A stretch of 64,000 nucleotides of DNA from Bradyrhizobium agreste (GTDB lineage: Bacteria; Pseudomonadota; Alphaproteobacteria; Rhizobiales; Xanthobacteraceae), in the NCBI RefSeq assembly GCF_016031625.1, contig NZ_JACCHP010000028.1, positions 1 through 64,000 on the forward strand, written 5' to 3'. Position 1 is the stretch's first letter. Every line of letters begins with the position of its first letter. A program made the translations under genes and the position numbers. Below the pieces are notes generated by a model. It saw only the letters and a program-made list of their open reading frames with translations. It ran no database searches and was not told the DNA's origin. Shown here piece after piece: positions 43,329-52,600 of the stretch.

Positions 43329-43491
43329 TCAACGCTCTTGCCTGAGCAGCTCTGTCGCCTGCTCGACTTCGGGAAAACTTCGTTCGGCATCGAATTGGGC
43401 GAGCACGGGAGCGAGCACTTCGAATGCCGCGCCCGCGCGACCACGCCTCTTGTGCAGGCGCGCAAGTCCCAGGGCGCTGCGCAGCTCGAAA
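43329..43491 (-). pseudogene. Cyclase-gene 3'-end fragment
   Basis: On the minus strand it encodes FELRSALGLARLHKRRGRAG, then a diverged tail ending LLRQER-stop. This matches the last 53 codons of the cyclase gene at 49605 (FELRSALGLARLHKRRGRAG ... LLRNGR-stop). The stop is 47 bp from the phaZ copy 1 stop, tail to tail. The match ends at 43491. Confidence 0.85.
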
Positions 43492-43493
43492 AT

Positions 43494-43595
43494 CACATTC
43501 AGGCCGGCGTCGGCCATTACGGCGTGTTCTCCGGCAAGCGCTGGAACAACGAGATCTATCCGTTGCTGCACGATTTCGTGCACCTGAATTCGTGA
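43494..43595 (+). pseudogene. phaZ 3'-end fragment, copy 2
   Basis: 102 bp aligning without gaps to phaZ 33585-33686. I count only four differences, all but one near the end or start (for example CGC to CAC, GTC to CTG). It starts within 2 bp of the cyclase fragment and ends with the same TGA. A longer minus-strand reading frame runs across both fragments and is an artefact of the joint. Confidence 0.88.
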
Positions 43596-43626
43596 GGGTC
43601 ACGCCGCGGCGCACGAGAGCTGCTCT

Positions 43627-45531
43627 TCAAGCCCGTATCGCGCTGGACCACGCGATGACTTGCCCTGACATCACAAGGCGGTTGCGTCCGCTCTCCTTGG
43701 CGGCGTAGAGCGCCTTATCCGCAGCCGCTATCAACGACGTGCAATCTGCCTTGTCGCCGAACGACGTATGTGTCGCGCCACCAATACTGAGGGTGACCTG
43801 CTTGGATGGCGAGTTGAGCGCGTGCAGGATGCCGAGGTCCTGAATCGCTTGCCGGATTCGCTCGCCGACCTGCTCGCACCCTCCCGCGTCGGTATTTGGT
43901 AGCAGCAAGGCGAATTCCTCACCACCATACCGAGCGGCCAAGTCTGCCGGCCGCCTGGCCTGCTCCGCCAGGACCCCAGCGACCGAGCGGAGACATGCAT
44001 CGCCCGCCTGATGCCCGTACTGATCATTGAAGCTCTTGAAATGATCGACGTCCATCAGCAACAGTGACAGAGGCCTTCCTTCGCGCCTGGCCCGGTCCCA
44101 TTCCGCCTCTAGCCGCTCGTCGAAGTGTCTGCGGTTCGCCAACGCCGTCAGGCCATCCGAAATGGCGAGAGCCCCCAGCTTTTTCTCGAGATCCTTGTGC
44201 TCGGTCACGTCGCGCGAGATCGCCACCACGCCGTTGATGTCGCCACTCTGCGGACTCCTGGTGATGCGCAGCGCGGCTTCGATCCAGATTTCTCCTTTCT
44301 CTCGATGACGAGTGCGATACGCGATTCTCGCCTCCTCGGCTTCGCCGTTCTTCAACGCGGCGATCGTGTGCTCAACCCGTGCTAGATCCGCGGGATTTAT
44401 GCCGGCGAGGGCTGACGTATCCACCAATTGGTTCGGAGCCCAGCCAAGAATACGAGCGCTGGACGGTGACGCATAGAGGATCTGTCCATCAACCCCTATG
44501 CGCATGACCATGTCTCCCGACGCCTCCGCGAGGAGGCGAAAGTCGGCCTCCTTGGCAACCAGAGCAGCGGCCATCTTTTGCCGTTGGTGCAACTGATGCA
44601 CCAGCAAGAGCCCCGCGACGGCGAGCCCACATGTCAGCCCCAGTACCGCTGCGACGCGTGTTAGCGCGGCGCCGCGCCAGGGGGCCAAGACGTCATCTTC
44701 CGATTCTGTGGCAACCACGAGAACAGGGTAGCGACTGCTGAGTTGATAAAAGCTCAGACGCCGGACGCCGTCGAGAGGCGACGTGAAGTAGTAGGCGTCG
44801 GCAGCCGGCCGCTCGCGGATTTTCTTGAAGAGCGGAGCACTCGATAGATCGCGGCCCGTATATCCGTGGTCCGGGCTACGTGCCAGGACAACGCCGTCAG
44901 TGGCCGCCAGCGCAATTGAGCCGTTCTGGCCAACGTCGAATCCGCGATAAAACTGCAGAAAATAGTCGACATCGATCGTTGTAAGGGCAACTCCGGCAAA
45001 ACGGCCGTCAGGATGATTGAAGCGCCTCGACGCGGTGATGATCCATTGTCCGCCCGACTTGCTCTTCACCGGATGTCCAATGAAGGTTCCCCGTTCGGGC
45101 ACGGCACGATGATGCTGGAAATAGTCTCGGTCGCTGTTGTTGAGACCGGCGAAATCCAAGGGCTCGCTGGTTGCAAGCCAGCGGCCGGTCTCGTCATAGA
45201 CGAACACGGCACGGATCCGGTTCGCGGCTTTGCGTCGGGTCAGCAAGGTCTGAATCTTGCCGATTGCCGCTGGGCTGATTCCTTCGAGCTCGAGTTGACC
45301 GACCAACATGTTTAGAACGGTGTCCGCGAGCTCGAACGTGTCGTCCGCGTGCTGCGTCACCGATCGAGCCAGATTCGCCATGTCCGTTTCGGCGTTCCTC
45401 AGCACCGCCAGTCGCGAGGACCACTCGCGCCAGCCGCTGAGCGCGACAATCGCCATGCAGGCGACCGCCACAAATACCGAGGCCCAGAACGTCAAACGCG
45501 CTTGGCGGGGATCGCTGCCGTGATCGGTCAA
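43627..45531 (-). CDS. Diguanylate cyclase with Cache and PAS sensor domains
   Basis: 634 residues. Two membrane helices (~15-33 and ~285-305) frame a periplasmic Cache domain (IDVDYFLQFYRGFDVGQNGS), followed by PAS (~325-440) and GGDEF (~455-620). The active site RYGGEEFALLL is intact and RxxD five residues before it forms the product-inhibition I-site. It makes c-di-GMP in response to a periplasmic ligand. It lies beside a PilZ glycan synthase, a likely consumer of that signal. Start: TTG with GGAGGGAACATCTC. Confidence 0.93.
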   Translation of the reverse strand: MTDHGSDPRQARLTFWASVFVAVACMAIVALSGWREWSSRLAVLRNAETDMANLARSVTQHADDTFELADTVLNMLVGQLELEGISPAAIGKIQTLLTRRKAANRIRAVFVYDETGRWLATSEPLDFAGLNNSDRDYFQHHRAVPERGTFIGHPVKSKSGGQWIITASRRFNHPDGRFAGVALTTIDVDYFLQFYRGFDVGQNGSIALAATDGVVLARSPDHGYTGRDLSSAPLFKKIRERPAADAYYFTSPLDGVRRLSFYQLSSRYPVLVVATESEDDVLAPWRGAALTRVAAVLGLTCGLAVAGLLLVHQLHQRQKMAAALVAKEADFRLLAEASGDMVMRIGVDGQILYASPSSARILGWAPNQLVDTSALAGINPADLARVEHTIAALKNGEAEEARIAYRTRHREKGEIWIEAALRITRSPQSGDINGVVAISRDVTEHKDLEKKLGALAISDGLTALANRRHFDERLEAEWDRARREGRPLSLLLMDVDHFKSFNDQYGHQAGDACLRSVAGVLAEQARRPADLAARYGGEEFALLLPNTDAGGCEQVGERIRQAIQDLGILHALNSPSKQVTLSIGGATHTSFGDKADCTSLIAAADKALYAAKESGRNRLVMSGQVIAWSSAIRA

Positions 45532-45715
45532 GAGATGTTCCCTCCACCCCTGGAACCCCAGAGCCTTGGGTAAGACAGGCTTGCTTATTTCGATCCAGGT
45601 TTGTGGCAGAACCTAGAAGGAGACTGACGACATTCACAGTGGGCTTGCGCGCAATCGACCAGCTGCGGACCGGTCGACGGACCCAACAGCAATCAGCTCA
45701 GCTTGATGGCCTAAG

Positions 45716-45762
45716 GCATGATCCGGAAAAGTGAGCAGCTGTTTTCCGAAAAGATCATGCTC
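45716..45762. repeat. GAGCATGATC-type palindromic repeat, copy 2
   Basis: GCATGATCCGGAAAA and TTTTCCGAAAAGATCATGC are the arms; same element as 12038-12086 in inverse orientation. The gap 45532-45816 holds nothing else supported. Confidence 0.85.
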
Positions 45763-45816
45763 AAACAGAGCGCTAAAGCGCGCTGGCGATTCGACCTGAA
45801 GCCATCGCGCATTAGC

Positions 45817-47991
45817 TTAGAGCACCGTGCCGGCTACCGGGCCAAAGCCAGATTCAGTGAAACTTGCCGGATGCCCGCTTCGAACTCCCGCAAGATGTGC
45901 CAAATCGTCGATCCGCGGTTGAGGTCGAATGAGCAGGCTCTCTGCCGGCAGACGCTCAGCCGGCAAAAGCGATGCGGGCTTGGCGCCGTTTGTAACAATT
46001 TGAGGCAACGGCGCGGCCATTGACCAGATGTTCTTGAGCATCGTCCTGTTCACCGAGCACGCGACGGCACCGTTCCCCTTCAGGCGGGCGACGGTAAAGA
46101 GCTTGCGGATCAGCAGGTCTCGTTCAAGCGATTGCGGCAATTTGAACTGCACCCCGACGAGCTGGCCTCTTTGTTGCACAATCATCGCGTCGATCCAGCC
46201 CACCTGCATGATGTGCATGCGCAGCGGTTCTCCGGGAGGAGGACCGTCAATGCTGGAACCGAGCAGGACGCCGGCGCCGGAAAGGGAGATGTTGCTCACG
46301 CGCCCGGAAAACCGCTCGCCGGTCTCAGTCTCGATCAAGACTGATTCGTCGACATCGAAACGCTCCTCGGAACGCCCCATCCGCGCCTGCAGCGAGGTCA
46401 TGCAGACGAAGAAAAGCACGACGATGTTCACGACCGACCAGAAGGCGACCATCGGCAATGCGGCCGGATGATCGATGATGCGCCATTCCGGGATGGTGTT
46501 CAGAACCAGACCGATAACAGTCAGCGCTATGAGAGCCGCCGACGGCCAGAATATGTCCGCGGCGTAGCTTGAGCACCGTGCTGCAGCACCCTTGGGCGTC
46601 ACCCTGAACGCATGTCCCTTCGGCTTGACGAGAGTCCCGAGCACCGTCGGCAGGAGCTTGAAGCTTTGGATAGTCGCCGATACTTGAGCGGCGAGCGGAA
46701 AATGTTCGTGCGGCGCGAACCAGGAGATGCCGCCGTTGAGCACCAGGATCGCGGGGAACAAGTAGTAGAAGACCGACTCAGGGGTGACGTCGACGACAGG
46801 CGCTAGCCCAGTCCACATGAACACGATCGGAACCACCACGACCGCGAGCGCGCGCAGGCCCATTGAGAGCCAATGCGTAGGGAAGAAGAGGAGCCGTTGC
46901 ATCAAACCCAGTCCGGGGCCGAGCGGGCCGGCGGCGAGATACAGCGTCTGGATCGCGCCACGCGCCCAGCGTTGCCGCTGCACGAAAAAGGCGTCAAGGC
47001 TTTCTGGCGCCAAGCCGATCGCCAGCGGCTCGCGAAGATATCGGGTTATGTATCCTTTGCGTAGCAGGACCAGCGTCAGCAGAATGTCTTCCGTAATGGA
47101 CTGGGTCGGCAGGGCATCTCCGATTGCGTGGAGTGCTCCACGCCGTGTGACGGAGTTGGAACCACAACAGAAGGCTCCATCCCAGCCGTCGCGCGCGGGC
47201 ATGATGGAATCGAAGAAGAACCGTTGTTCGTCCGGCAGTCCCCTATGCAGGCCGAGATTCGCCTGCATCGGGTCCTCATTGTAGAAGGTGTGCGGGATCT
47301 GAACGATCCCTATCTTTGGATCGGCGAAGAAGCCCATTGTGCGCATCAGGAAATTGCGCTGCGGCACGAAATCCGCATCAAAGATCGCGAAGAACTCGCC
47401 ACTAGTCTTCGTCAGGGCATGATTGATATTGCCGGCCTTGGCATTTACGTTGTCGGCGCGCGTGAGATACCCGGCGCCCTTTTGCTCGCAGAGTTCCTTG
47501 AGCCAAGGCCTGCGACCATCATCCAGGACCCAGACCTGGAAGTTTGGATAGTCCAGGCACAGCGCGCCGGTGATCGTCTTTTCCAGCACCTCGAATGGCT
47601 CGTCATAGGTCGGAATAAGGACGTCGACCGAGGGCAGCACGTCATCCGGCAGGCTGCGAAGCCGACGTTCGTGCTGATCAGCTTCACTGCGGCGATCAGT
47701 CCTGCGAAGAAAAGTCAGATAGAGAATGAACTGATCCGTGAAGGTCAGAAGCTCGACGAGGAGACAGAACCAGATCCAGCCGACCTGATACCAGGTCCCG
47801 CTTGCCGGCAGCACGGTGGAGAAAATACGCCATTCGAGATAGCGGGCAACCACGAGCCAAACCGCGACAAAAACCGCGACACGTGCCCAAAGGCGCGCGA
47901 CTGGAAAGGTCGGCGCCAACAGGTACATCGCGGCAAAGCTGATCAGCATCGGCGCGAACAGCTGAGAGAAAGGCAGAGTCATGGCCTGCAT
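45817..47991 (-). CDS. Family 2 glycan synthase with PilZ domain (BcsA-like)
   Basis: 724 residues. Membrane helices at the N terminus, GT2 catalytic domain with VLDDGRRPW, DADFVP, the TED motif and QRQRWARGA (QxxRW), then more membrane helices, then PilZ (~535-640: RSEERFDV with RxxxR, and NISLSGAG), the c-di-GMP site. An 80-residue tail follows PilZ. It polymerises and exports a beta-glucan in the inner membrane. GGGAGATGTTCC precedes the start. 12 bp from the HlyD-like gene. Confidence 0.93.
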   Translation of the reverse strand: MQAMTLPFSQLFAPMLISFAAMYLLAPTFPVARLWARVAVFVAVWLVVARYLEWRIFSTVLPASGTWYQVGWIWFCLLVELLTFTDQFILYLTFLRRTDRRSEADQHERRLRSLPDDVLPSVDVLIPTYDEPFEVLEKTITGALCLDYPNFQVWVLDDGRRPWLKELCEQKGAGYLTRADNVNAKAGNINHALTKTSGEFFAIFDADFVPQRNFLMRTMGFFADPKIGIVQIPHTFYNEDPMQANLGLHRGLPDEQRFFFDSIMPARDGWDGAFCCGSNSVTRRGALHAIGDALPTQSITEDILLTLVLLRKGYITRYLREPLAIGLAPESLDAFFVQRQRWARGAIQTLYLAAGPLGPGLGLMQRLLFFPTHWLSMGLRALAVVVVPIVFMWTGLAPVVDVTPESVFYYLFPAILVLNGGISWFAPHEHFPLAAQVSATIQSFKLLPTVLGTLVKPKGHAFRVTPKGAAARCSSYAADIFWPSAALIALTVIGLVLNTIPEWRIIDHPAALPMVAFWSVVNIVVLFFVCMTSLQARMGRSEERFDVDESVLIETETGERFSGRVSNISLSGAGVLLGSSIDGPPPGEPLRMHIMQVGWIDAMIVQQRGQLVGVQFKLPQSLERDLLIRKLFTVARLKGNGAVACSVNRTMLKNIWSMAAPLPQIVTNGAKPASLLPAERLPAESLLIRPQPRIDDLAHLAGVRSGHPASFTESGFGPVAGTVL

Positions 47992-48003
47992 GGAACATCT
48001 CCC

Positions 48004-49284
48004 TCACAGGGGCGACTGGTCGAGCTCCAGGCGAGCGGTCAACCACTTCAACTTCGAGCTGACCAATCGCAGCAGGCCGTCGGCTCTGCGCTCGAAGCGC
48101 ACTTCAGCCAACCGTCCGATATCGCAGGAGCCGTTGCTGTCGGCCGGCGTCACATTCGGCGGAAGCGATATCTCAACGGTAATGTTGCCCGGATCAGGCC
48201 GCGGCACCCGAGCCGCAAGCAGCCGATCATCGCCGTACGCGGCCGATCCGCGGACCTGCCGGATCTGGCCGCTCTTCCATTCGCGACTCCCAATCAGGCG
48301 GACGGTAGCCGCATCTCCGGCCTTGATCTTCTCGAAATCGCGCTCGGGCAGTTCAACAACGATGAATCGGCGTTCGCAATCTGCAAAATCGAAGACCGAT
48401 TGCCCCTCCGTCACCATCGAGCCCGGGCTGGCCGCGACCGACCAGACCACATGGGCGGCGGGCAAGGACAGATCGTAGTGATCGAGACGATCAAGCCGAG
48501 CGCGCTCCTCTGCGATTTCCGCGGCCAGCTGCGCGGAACGTGAGCTGTTTTGCAATTGGTCTGTCTCGAGCTCCTGGCGGCGGAGAACAAGTCGCTCGCG
48601 TTGCTGCTGGGAATAGGGCACGTCATTGGCATCGCCGCGAAGATAGATGCCCTTCTCGGCCGCCCCCAACTCGGTCCTGAGGCGCCGCAGGCGTTCGTCG
48701 GCCATCTGGCAGCGCGCTGCGGTTGCCTCCTGCGAGGCTTGGGCCTCACCGGAGCGGATCTGCGAACTGACGCCGAGCTTCACGAGCCTCTCCATCCGGC
48801 CCGCGACATCGTTCCGCTGCCGCGCCTCGGCGAGACAGCCGCCTTTTTCAGCTTCCGTTTCTCCGATCTCGTGGCTCAGGCGCGCTACCATCCCCAAACG
48901 ATGGTCCTCGCTGCGCTCGCGGAGCTTGCGATCGAGCTCGGCGATTTCCTCCAGTTGCCGGCGTGCCAGCTCGGCGCGCTTGGTGGACACGGCAAGCTGC
49001 TGATCGAGGTCCATGAGGTGCCGGCGATCCGGCGAACGCGCCTCGATCAGCGGCACCACCCGGGTGCGCTGGAAATATTCGCCCTTGCGTGGAAGATCAG
49101 GCGAGAGCTGACCCGCGATCGGTGCAGTCACCCGCATGAGCTCGGCATTGACAAATGCGGAAGGAGCGATTCGGTAGGTCACATACGGTAACAGCGCCCA
49201 TCCGCCCAGAGCGATGATTCCGAGCGCCAGGGATCGGCGAACAATCCGGCTGCGGATGATACGTTCGACATGCAAGCGAACCAC
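48004..49284 (-). CDS. HlyD-family membrane-fusion partner of the glycan synthase
   Basis: About 426 residues. One membrane helix (SLALGIIALGGWALLPYV), a biotinyl-like half (VNAELMRVTAPIAGQLSPDL), a long coiled coil (~90-270, rich in Gln/Glu/Arg), then the second half and a beta domain. Such proteins link an inner-membrane synthase to the periplasm, as BgsB does for the mixed-linkage glucan synthase BgsA. The start is uncertain: GTG at 49284 has GGAGATCCAGTC, but the frame opens to a TTG at 49395. The 320-bp gap to the cyclase gene carries nothing else. Confidence 0.82.
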   Translation of the reverse strand: MVRLHVERIIRSRIVRRSLALGIIALGGWALLPYVTYRIAPSAFVNAELMRVTAPIAGQLSPDLPRKGEYFQRTRVVPLIEARSPDRRHLMDLDQQLAVSTKRAELARRQLEEIAELDRKLRERSEDHRLGMVARLSHEIGETEAEKGGCLAEARQRNDVAGRMERLVKLGVSSQIRSGEAQASQEATAARCQMADERLRRLRTELGAAEKGIYLRGDANDVPYSQQQRERLVLRRQELETDQLQNSSRSAQLAAEIAEERARLDRLDHYDLSLPAAHVVWSVAASPGSMVTEGQSVFDFADCERRFIVVELPERDFEKIKAGDAATVRLIGSREWKSGQIRQVRGSAAYGDDRLLAARVPRPDPGNITVEISLPPNVTPADSNGSCDIGRLAEVRFERRADGLLRLVSSKLKWLTARLELDQSPL

Positions 49285-49604
49285 GACTGGATCTCCAAAT
49301 GGGCTTTGGTCGCTCCGCCTGCCCCTTCGAAGGCAAGCCAATCGCCGCATGGCCCGGGCGTTGGCTTGAAGCCTGCGCCTTGAGGCAATGAGCAATCCGA
49401 CAACATTGCTGCTGATCGAAAATCAGGATTCGCCGCCGCAGCAGATTCGTCTCTCGCAACCACGAGAAGCATATCCAGCTTTCACCACAACAGGTTAAGA
49501 CGTGTCAAAACCGGAGAACTACGGCTCCGGAATCGAGAACAAGATGCCGACCTATTCTGGCTTGAAGTCGGCGCGGCGCTCGTACCGATCGAATGGCGGC
49601 GCGG

Positions 49605-52600
49605 CTAACGCCCATTCCTGAGCAGCTCTTTCGCTTCCGCGAATTCGTGAAGACCATGCTCCGCCTCGAATTGAGCGACCACGGGAGCGAGCACTTCGGA
49701 TGCCGCACCCGCGCGACCACGCCTCTTGTGCAGGCGCGCAAGTCCAAGGGCGCTGCGCAGCTCGAAAGTCTTCGTCTGCTGGCCTCGTGCAATTTCCAGC
49801 GCTCGCGTGAGAGCGTTCTCGGCACCGGAATCGTCCGCGGGGTCTTGCCGCAACAAAAGCTCGCCGTGGACGCGGTGCAGCTCGGCGTCAAGCCAACGCT
49901 GACCGGTCTGTCGCGCCCATGCAATCAGCTCACTCAAGATTTCGAGCCCGGTTTCGACCTGGCCCACCTCGGCGTCCGCCATGGCGACATGCATTCCCCA
50001 AAACGGTTCGCAGAGGTAGCAATCGTTCTCGTGCAGCAAGGTCCAGCCGTGACGCATGTCTGCCAAACCAGCCATTCGGTCTCCAGCACGCCACTTGGCG
50101 AGGCCGTTGAGGTAGGTGCCGGCGGCGACGTACAGCGGCATCGTATGGTCGCGTGCGAGACCGAGCGCCAGGATCGTCTCTGTCTGCTGCAACATGCCCC
50201 CGCATACCCCATCGAACACGGCGCGATGAACCAGTGCATTGGCCTGGGACAGCGCCCGTTTCTCGCCCGGAGTACCCACCGCGTCCGCGGCGAGCTCGCG
50301 CGCACGAGCGGTGCTACCGAGCGGCCAGAGCACCAGGGCGAGAAATCGCATGATCACGAACGGGAGATCCAGCGCCGAAGCCCTGAAGGTCGCGGGCTCT
50401 GGTTCGGCCCGATAGATCGCCAGCGCCCGCTCAAGATGCGTACGCGCGTTCAAATACTCGCCGGCGAACCAGCAGGTCACGCCGCCGGTCCAATGGGCCA
50501 CGACGGCGGCCACCGGCGAATCTGGCCGCCGCTCAGCGGCGCTCCTGATGGCATCCGCCAGCTCCCGCATCGGAGCAAGTTCGCCATGCGTCAGGCAGGC
50601 ATTGAAGAGCCCGGAATGGACCGGCGCAAGTTCAACGGGATCATCGATACCGGCCGCGAATTGTCGCGCGCGCGTCCATGCCGCGACGGTTTCCGGAGCG
50701 CTGTGGCCGAGGCTGCCCCGCAAGGCACGGCCATATGCGATCTGAAGATGCAGCCTGCTCATCATCCGGCGGGACTCGTCAGGCAATTGATCGGCGATCG
50801 CAATGGCCTTGCCGAGATGCGCGATCGCCTCGGAATAGGCCGAGCGTTTCAACGCCTGCTGGCCCGCCTTGCGCCACCATTCGAGGGCGACTTCGCTCAG
50901 CCCCGCCTCGGTGAAGTGGTGCGCCAGGACTTCCGGCTCGGTCTCGGCGACGACTGGAAACTTCTCGCGCAGGACATCGCCAATTCGTGTGTGAAGCACC
51001 TGCCGTCTGCTCTTGAGCAGACTCTCGTAGGCCGCTTCCTGAACAAGGGCGTGCTTGAAACTATAATTTGCCTCGGGCGGCGTTCCATGACGCAACAGCA
51101 GTTCGGCCTCTTCAAGCTGAAGAAGCGCAGCGCTCAGCGTCAAATCATCACGTCCCGCCACGGTTTTCAGCAGCGCGTATGAGAAGTCACGGCCAATGGC
51201 GGCGCCTATCTGGGCCACCTCCTTGACCGGAGCGAGCCGGTCAAGCCGCGCCATCAGCGAATCCTGCAGCGTCGCCGGAATGGCAAGCGGCGGCAACGGG
51301 CTATTCAGGCGGTAGCGCCCGGCATCTTCGACAAGTAGACCGGACTCCAGCACCATCTTGGTCAACTCCTCGACGAATAGCGGGATGCCATCGGTCTTGT
51401 CGATGATCTGCTTCATCATCTCGCGGGGCAGCTGGCGGCCGACGACGACCTGCTCGACCAGCGCGCGCGTGTCCTGCCGATCGAGCCGGTCGAGCCGCAA
51501 CAGACTGACGTTGGCAAGGCCCAACCAGGAGGGCTCGAACTCCGGCCGGGACGTCAAGAGCACGAGTATCGGCAGTCCTCTGATCCGATCAACCGCGAGA
51601 TCGAACAGCTCAAGTGTCGTGGCATCGGCCCAATGCATATCCTCGCAGATGATCAGCAGCGGCTGGTCTCGCGCCAGTCCCTCAAGCTGATCGAGAAGGG
51701 CGGCAAATGTCTGTCGCCGCTGCTGCGCCGGGCTCAAGCCGAGGGGCGGGCAATGGTTGCCGGTGGGAATCGAAAGCAGAGCCGCAATGAGCGGTGTCGC
51801 CCGGGCGACCTGCTGGGTTCCTATTGCGAGCATTGCCTCGAGCTTGTCGAGCTTTTGATCCGGCGTGTCGTGCGAGCGAATTCCGGCGGCGCGCTCGAGC
51901 TGCGCGACAAAGGGATGAAGCGCACTGTTGGTGTGGTAAGGCGAACACTGATACCGCACGCGACGGTGCGTCCCCAATGAGGGGCTTTCGGACAGCGTTG
52001 CCACAATACGCGACTTGCCAATGCCCGCTTCGCCGGAAATCAATACGATCTGGCCCCGGCCCTGCCATGCCTCCCGCTGGCGCGAGAGGATGAACTCGAT
52101 CTCGTTCTTGCGGCCGACAAAACCGATCGAGCGCGCGGCACGGACTGCCTCGAAGCGACTCTCGGATGCGGCCGCTCCTTCCACCGCCCAGACTGCGATG
52201 AGGTCTGCCATTCCCTTGACCTCACGGCGGCCGAGATTGCGAAAGGTGAAGAGATCGCCAAGCAGCCGGCGCGTCGATGACGCAACGACGACGACCCCCG
52301 GCTCCGCCAGGCTCTGGAGCCGGGCGGCGAGGTTTGGCGTGTCGCCGATGGTTGCGTGCTCCTCCGACGCATCTCCGCTGACGAGGTCGCCGACCACCAC
52401 AAGTCCGGTCGCAATTGCGATCCGCAGTTCAGCTCGTTCGTCAGTCCCTGTTTTGAGCTGGCCTATCGCGGAGATCATGTCGAGGCCGGCGCGCACCGCA
52501 CGCTCGGCATCGTCTTCGTGAGCGCGCGGATAGCCGAAATAGACGAGTATTCCGTCACCGACGAATCTGGCTATCCTGCCATCATAAGCAGCAACCACGC

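Noticed and set aside
43329-43583. An 84-codon minus-strand gene
   Set aside because: It reads antisense through the phaZ fragment and then the cyclase fragment; it is a product of the joint, not a gene.
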